NCBI GenBank assembly: GCA_003165235.1
Contig: PLSV01000337.1
Span: forward strand, 1 to 37,123
Length of the DNA stretch: 37,123 bases
Direction: 5' to 3'
Origin: Syntrophobacteraceae bacterium
GTDB lineage: Bacteria > Desulfobacterota > Syntrophobacteria > Syntrophobacterales > Syntrophobacteraceae
Shown: in pieces, positions 34,554 to 37,123 of the stretch
How the letters are laid out: each line of letters begins with the position of its first letter
Numbering within the stretch: the stretch's first letter is position 1
Translations under genes and position numbers: made by a program
Notes under the pieces: generated by a model
The model's database searches: none
The model's input: only the letters and a program-made list of their open reading frames with translations
What the model was told of the DNA's origin: nothing

Positions 34554-35375
34554 ATGACAGGATTCAAATTCCTGCTTTTTGTCGCTTTGCTGGCCGGATT
34601 CCCTGCTCTTGCCTACGCCGATTTGTATGAAGGCCAGGCGGCTTTGGCTGAAGGCAAAACGGCTTATGACAGAGGCGATTATGTTACAGCTTTTCGAGAG
34701 TTTAAGGGTGTGGCGGAACAGGGGAATGCTGTTGCGCAGTTTGCTGTAGGCTCCATGTATTACCGTGGTGAAGGCGCGCCCAAAGACTACCCGGCGGCGG
34801 CGAAGTGGTTCGGTAAGGCTGCAGCGCAGGGACACGCGGGCTCACAATATGATCTGGGAGTGCTGTATGCTGAGGGCCAGGGCCTTCCACAGAATTACGC
34901 CGAGGCTATAAAGTGGTGGCGTATGGCGGCGGACCAGGGATACGCTGATGCGCAACGCAGTCTGGGAGCGCTGTACGCCAGGGGACTGGGCTTTCCAAAG
35001 GACTACTCCGAAGCATTTAAGTGGTATCGCAGGGCGGCGGACCAGGGAAACGCCGACGCGCAACTTAATCTTGGAGCGATGCTCGATAAGGGTCAAGGCG
35101 TAGCGCAGGATTATGCCGAGGCTGCAAAGTGGTGGCGCAGGGCGGCGGAACAGGGACTTTCTCTGGCGCAACGTAATCTGGGATGGCATTATGCGCGGGG
35201 AGACGGCGTTCCTCAGGACTTCGTCCAGGCGTACATGTGGTTTGCCCTGTCGGCGGCTCAGAACGATCCGGAAGCCAAAAAGTCCAGAGACGAACTCGCC
35301 GGGCATATGACGCCCGCCCAGATCGACGAGGCGCAACGCCTTGCGAAAGAATGGAAGTCCAATCGCCAAAACTAG
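34554..35375 (+). CDS. Exported Sel1-repeat (TPR-like) protein
   Basis: A 273-residue protein with signal peptide (MTGFKFLLFVALLAGFPALA) and about six Sel1 repeats of 36 residues from residue 40 to 250, each with the pattern A...G...AQ..LG..Y..G.GV..DY.EA..W. Repeats are also visible in DNA as about 108-base units. GAGGAGG precedes the ATG by five bases; the earlier TTG at 34491 is not needed. Sel1 repeats scaffold protein-protein contacts, here in the periplasm or outside the cell. The partner is unknown. Confidence 0.85.
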   Translation: MTGFKFLLFVALLAGFPALAYADLYEGQAALAEGKTAYDRGDYVTAFREFKGVAEQGNAVAQFAVGSMYYRGEGAPKDYPAAAKWFGKAAAQGHAGSQYDLGVLYAEGQGLPQNYAEAIKWWRMAADQGYADAQRSLGALYARGLGFPKDYSEAFKWYRRAADQGNADAQLNLGAMLDKGQGVAQDYAEAAKWWRRAAEQGLSLAQRNLGWHYARGDGVPQDFVQAYMWFALSAAQNDPEAKKSRDELAGHMTPAQIDEAQRLAKEWKSNRQN

Positions 35376-35401
35376 GGCTTGCTGCAATCGTTTATATGTT
35401 T

Positions 35402-35436
35402 GCGGGCGAATTCTGAGGTTCAAATCCTCGCCCGCC
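35402..35436 (+). other. tRNA 3'-end remnant
   Basis: GAGG-TTCAAAT-CCTC (35415-35429) is a canonical T-arm followed directly by GCCCGCC, the 3' acceptor strand, and then TGTT rather than CCA. GCGGGC (35402-35407) can pair with the acceptor, but the D-arm and anticodon arm are absent. It is not an intact tRNA; it could be a Leu-type tRNA scar or an attachment-site copy. Confidence 0.5.
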
Positions 35437-35522
35437 TGTTCACAAACTGCCTCCTCTTTTGATCTGCGTTTGAAAACGTCCAACAGATCCATGTTCGCCG
35501 CGATGCACTTCTGAGCCAATTG

Positions 35523-35819
35523 CTAATGGCGGGACCGCCATTGTTTCGGGTCGCGGCGGCCATGAAAGACCGCCAATATGGTTATAAGACTTTCCGAAGC
35601 AATATAGAATATCCCGTATGGAAAACGACGGATTAGCAGCCGGCGGATGTTCCGGTACACTACTGGATACATTTCCGGGCTGTTCCTAATTAACTCCATA
35701 CCACTTTCCAGACACTCAAGGAAATCCGCTCCGAGACCGCCAAACTTTTCTTCATACCAGCGATATGCTTCCTCAATGTCGGCTTCCGCCTCAGGGCGTA
35801 TCAGAACCGGGCGCTTCAT
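35523..35819 (-). CDS. ParE/RelE-type toxin
   Basis: A 98-residue toxin of the ParE/RelE superfamily (RPEAEADIEEAYRWYEEKFG; later RNIRRLLIRRFPYGIFYIAS, then VFHGRRDPKQW). Its strands and basic C-terminal residues match the fold. RelE-type members cut mRNA on the ribosome; ParE-type members poison gyrase; the sequence does not decide. Its ATG overlaps the upstream antitoxin stop by ATGA, so the pair is translationally coupled. Confidence 0.9.
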   Translation of the reverse strand: MKRPVLIRPEAEADIEEAYRWYEEKFGGLGADFLECLESGMELIRNSPEMYPVVYRNIRRLLIRRFPYGIFYIASESLITILAVFHGRRDPKQWRSRH

Positions 35820-36040
35820 TTCGCAGCCTTTAATCTATCCCTGGTTTCCTCCCATGATTTGCCCTGGTTCGGGGCTGCATCGTGCAAGGCAATCCTGCGA
35901 TCCAGTTCTTTTTTCTGAGCTTCAGTCACTTCCATCAATGACTGGTCCGCGGCAATACTGTCCCATATTTCTTCGACTATGAGCATGCGCTCAGCCACGC
36001 TTAATTTTTTTATTTCCGAAGGCTTTAAGGATCGTTCCAC
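35816..36040 (-). CDS. Antitoxin of the ParE-type pair
   Basis: A 74-residue antitoxin of the small addiction-module component family (KKLSVAERMLIVEEIWDSIA, then a charged C-terminal helix binding the toxin). The GTG at 36040 is the likely start, as AAGGAGG lies six bases before it; the ATG at 36061 in the same frame lies upstream of that site. It is expected to repress its own promoter together with the toxin. Confidence 0.85.
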   Translation of the reverse strand: MERSLKPSEIKKLSVAERMLIVEEIWDSIAADQSLMEVTEAQKKELDRRIALHDAAPNQGKSWEETRDRLKAAK

Positions 36041-36442
36041 GTCTTTCCTCCTTTCCAGCATTTTTCTAAAAGCTAATCACGCGGGGTGGGCCGGAATGGC
36101 GTCCCTCGGCAAAGAACGCTGATGCTTGCCCCAGAGTCCTGCAAATGTGGGCGAGTCTCCCGTCCTTTCCTTCGGCTTATTGTAGCCCAAAAGAGCACCC
36201 GACTCCAGTAGAGTATCCTCCGTCTTGAAATATCCTTCGACGACCCCTCACACGCTGAGTACAACATGATCGGCTCTCGCGGCGAAATTGCACCGTACTA
36301 TGCCGAGTCCCTCCGTACGACTCAAGCTTTCCGTTACGAAGGCTGAGACCTGGAAGAATTCACGACCCAGCGCTATGCACTTGGCGGCTCGGCTTCTCCC
36401 TCGTCGGGCAGGTCTAAGCCTGAAAGCCACTTATTCCGGTTT
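36041..36442. other. Exon-side spacer beside the group II intron
   Basis: About 400 bases, with short open frames on both strands but no recognised domain and no ribosome site. It contains the probable 3' exon junction at its upper end. The promoter of the toxin-antitoxin pair should lie near 36050-36150; none is clear. Confidence 0.35.
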
Positions 36443-36483
36443 ATTGGGTAGCCGGGGACTGTCGCCAGTCCCAGGCCCCCTTG

Positions 36484-36517
36484 GAACCGTGCATGCGACT
36501 TTCACCGCACACGGCTC
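36484..36517 (-). ncRNA. Group II intron domain V
   Basis: A 34-base catalytic hairpin beginning GAGCCGTGTGCGGTGAAAGT and ending CATGCACGGTTC on the minus strand, with a GAAA tetraloop and the two-base bulge, matching the domain V consensus. Confidence 0.9.
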
Positions 36518-36560
36518 GAGCATCTCTAAAAGGCAGCCCCTGTGAGGCGGCCCGGTTGTG

Positions 36561-37123
36561 TTACTTCCCGGTTGCACCGAACTTGGCGCGGAATTCACGG
36601 GCCGACATGGCTGGAAGCAGCTTGCCTTCCTTATGGTGTCTGCGCCGTGCAAAGTAAGCGGCGTCTTCAGGCATATAAGGGTTAGCTGCGGCCCGGATTT
36701 TCACGTGTCTGCGAATACCAATAGATCTGACCCGAATCAGTTGATAGATTTTGGTCGTTCCCTTGGATGTCTTGGCTTTGACGGCAAAGACATGCTTTTG
36801 TCCCGTGGCTGACCGATAATGCCGGATCAACCAGTTGGCGGGCTTCTTTGGATGCCGCCTTTGCAACATACGCCAAAGATGTTCGAAGACATAGTTGTCG
36901 ATGCGACTAAAGGCTGCCGATGCCACCACATGACGATGGTAGTTGGCCCATCCTCTGAGTGCCTGGTTGAGCGCCTTTATCAGTGCCGGCATCGGTGCGC
37001 CGACGTGTTCACGGATCAGCGTTCCCACCTTCTGCTCCAGGGCGAGGACTCCCTGTTCGGATGGCGTGATGTGCAGCACCCTGCCATGCTTGCGGAGGGT
37101 TTGCCCGAGGAACGTAAATCCGT
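36561..37123 (-). CDS. Group II intron maturase / reverse transcriptase, C-terminal part
   Basis: The frame is open to the window edge and upstream reads GFTFLGQTLRKHGRVLHITP, a reverse-transcriptase thumb-like region. The GIIM/maturase domain follows (LNQALRGWANYHRHVVAS ... YVFEHLWRMLQRRHPKKPAN). The end (RKFGATGK-like region) lacks an evident HNH endonuclease Cys/His set in what is seen. It assists splicing and mobility of the intron. The N-terminal RT core is outside the window. Confidence 0.88.
   Translation of the reverse strand, partial: GFTFLGQTLRKHGRVLHITPSEQGVLALEQKVGTLIREHVGAPMPALIKALNQALRGWANYHRHVVASAAFSRIDNYVFEHLWRMLQRRHPKKPANWLIRHYRSATGQKHVFAVKAKTSKGTTKIYQLIRVRSIGIRRHVKIRAAANPYMPEDAAYFARRRHHKEGKLLPAMSAREFRAKFGATGK

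Larger units (their letters stand above)
36443..37123 (-). mobile_element. Group II intron, 3' part (cut by window end)
   Basis: Reading on the minus strand, the maturase C-terminal region is followed by a domain V of 34 bases (36484-36517), then a GGGACT-GGCGAC-AGTCCC hairpin (domain VI candidate) and a CTACCCAAT end near 36443. This is the normal order for the 3' end of a bacterial group II intron. The 5' part lies beyond the window, so intactness is unknown. Confidence 0.8.

Noticed and set aside
34660-35240. Regular repeats of about 108 bases, considered as a CRISPR or satellite array
   Set aside because: They are in-frame Sel1 protein repeats with diverged DNA and no spacers.
36288-36545. 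Open frame on the plus strand across the intron end
   Set aside because: It runs antisense across group II intron domain V; such frames are common false calls at these introns.

Overview
The window looks like chromosome from a strictly anaerobic, GC-moderate Desulfobacterota-type bacterium (sulfate reducer or syntroph). This is an inference from gene content: a dCache-type histidine kinase, a REC-LuxR regulator, PilZ, FmdB-type zinc ribbon, DVU0772-like small protein, a phenylacetate-CoA ligase + ACT operon, a FlK-like thioesterase and an acyl-CoA dehydrogenase. No rRNA or intact tRNA gene is visible, and no marker gene fixes the genus.

Layout. 1-5000: response regulator (-), PilZ protein (+), thioesterase (-), then a coupled SulP permease / TauE-type permease pair (+). 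5050-8040 is a decayed patch: the N-terminal part of a dCache histidine kinase with an internal amber codon, a secreted Ig-like protein (-), a defective IS630-family element, then a degenerate ATPase-domain 3' end of a histidine kinase. 8050-14180: MFS transporter, an overlapping fumarase / NAD-malic enzyme pair (malic enzyme frameshifted in an A7 run) and an AI-2E-type permease, all on the minus strand. 14360-16442: a promoter, a phenylalanine-rich leader peptide, a terminator, then phenylacetate-CoA ligase and a tandem-ACT protein. 16550-24570: small zinc ribbon, PAS histidine kinase lacking an obvious G1 box, acyl-CoA dehydrogenase, DUF4412-like secreted protein, gamma-glutamylcyclotransferase-like protein, RecD2 helicase. 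24690-28235: UDP-glucose dehydrogenase and glutaminyl cyclotransferase, a Cys-rich hypothetical protein and a lipoprotein. 28690-33750: secreted phosphodiesterase, secreted unknown protein, internally deleted alpha/beta hydrolase, small membrane protein, Tat-exported Old Yellow Enzyme homologue. 33850-37123: recD2 5' fragment, DVU0772-like protein, Sel1-repeat protein, a tRNA 3'-end remnant, a ParE-type toxin-antitoxin pair and the 3' part of a group II intron.

Most notable signal: the leader at 14424-14609 has all the parts of a classical phenylalanine attenuator (17-residue peptide with 7 Phe, a hairpin starting 3 nt after its stop codon, and an intrinsic terminator about 45 nt before the ligase start). 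It sits in front of a phenylacetate-CoA ligase and an ACT-domain protein. This suggests the ligase is repressed by charged tRNA-Phe and may feed phenylalanine synthesis from phenylacetate (ligation, then reductive carboxylation by an indolepyruvate-type oxidoreductase encoded elsewhere) rather than degradation. The rest of the window is notable for gene decay: at least six genes carry frameshifts, truncations, lost catalytic residues or stop loss.
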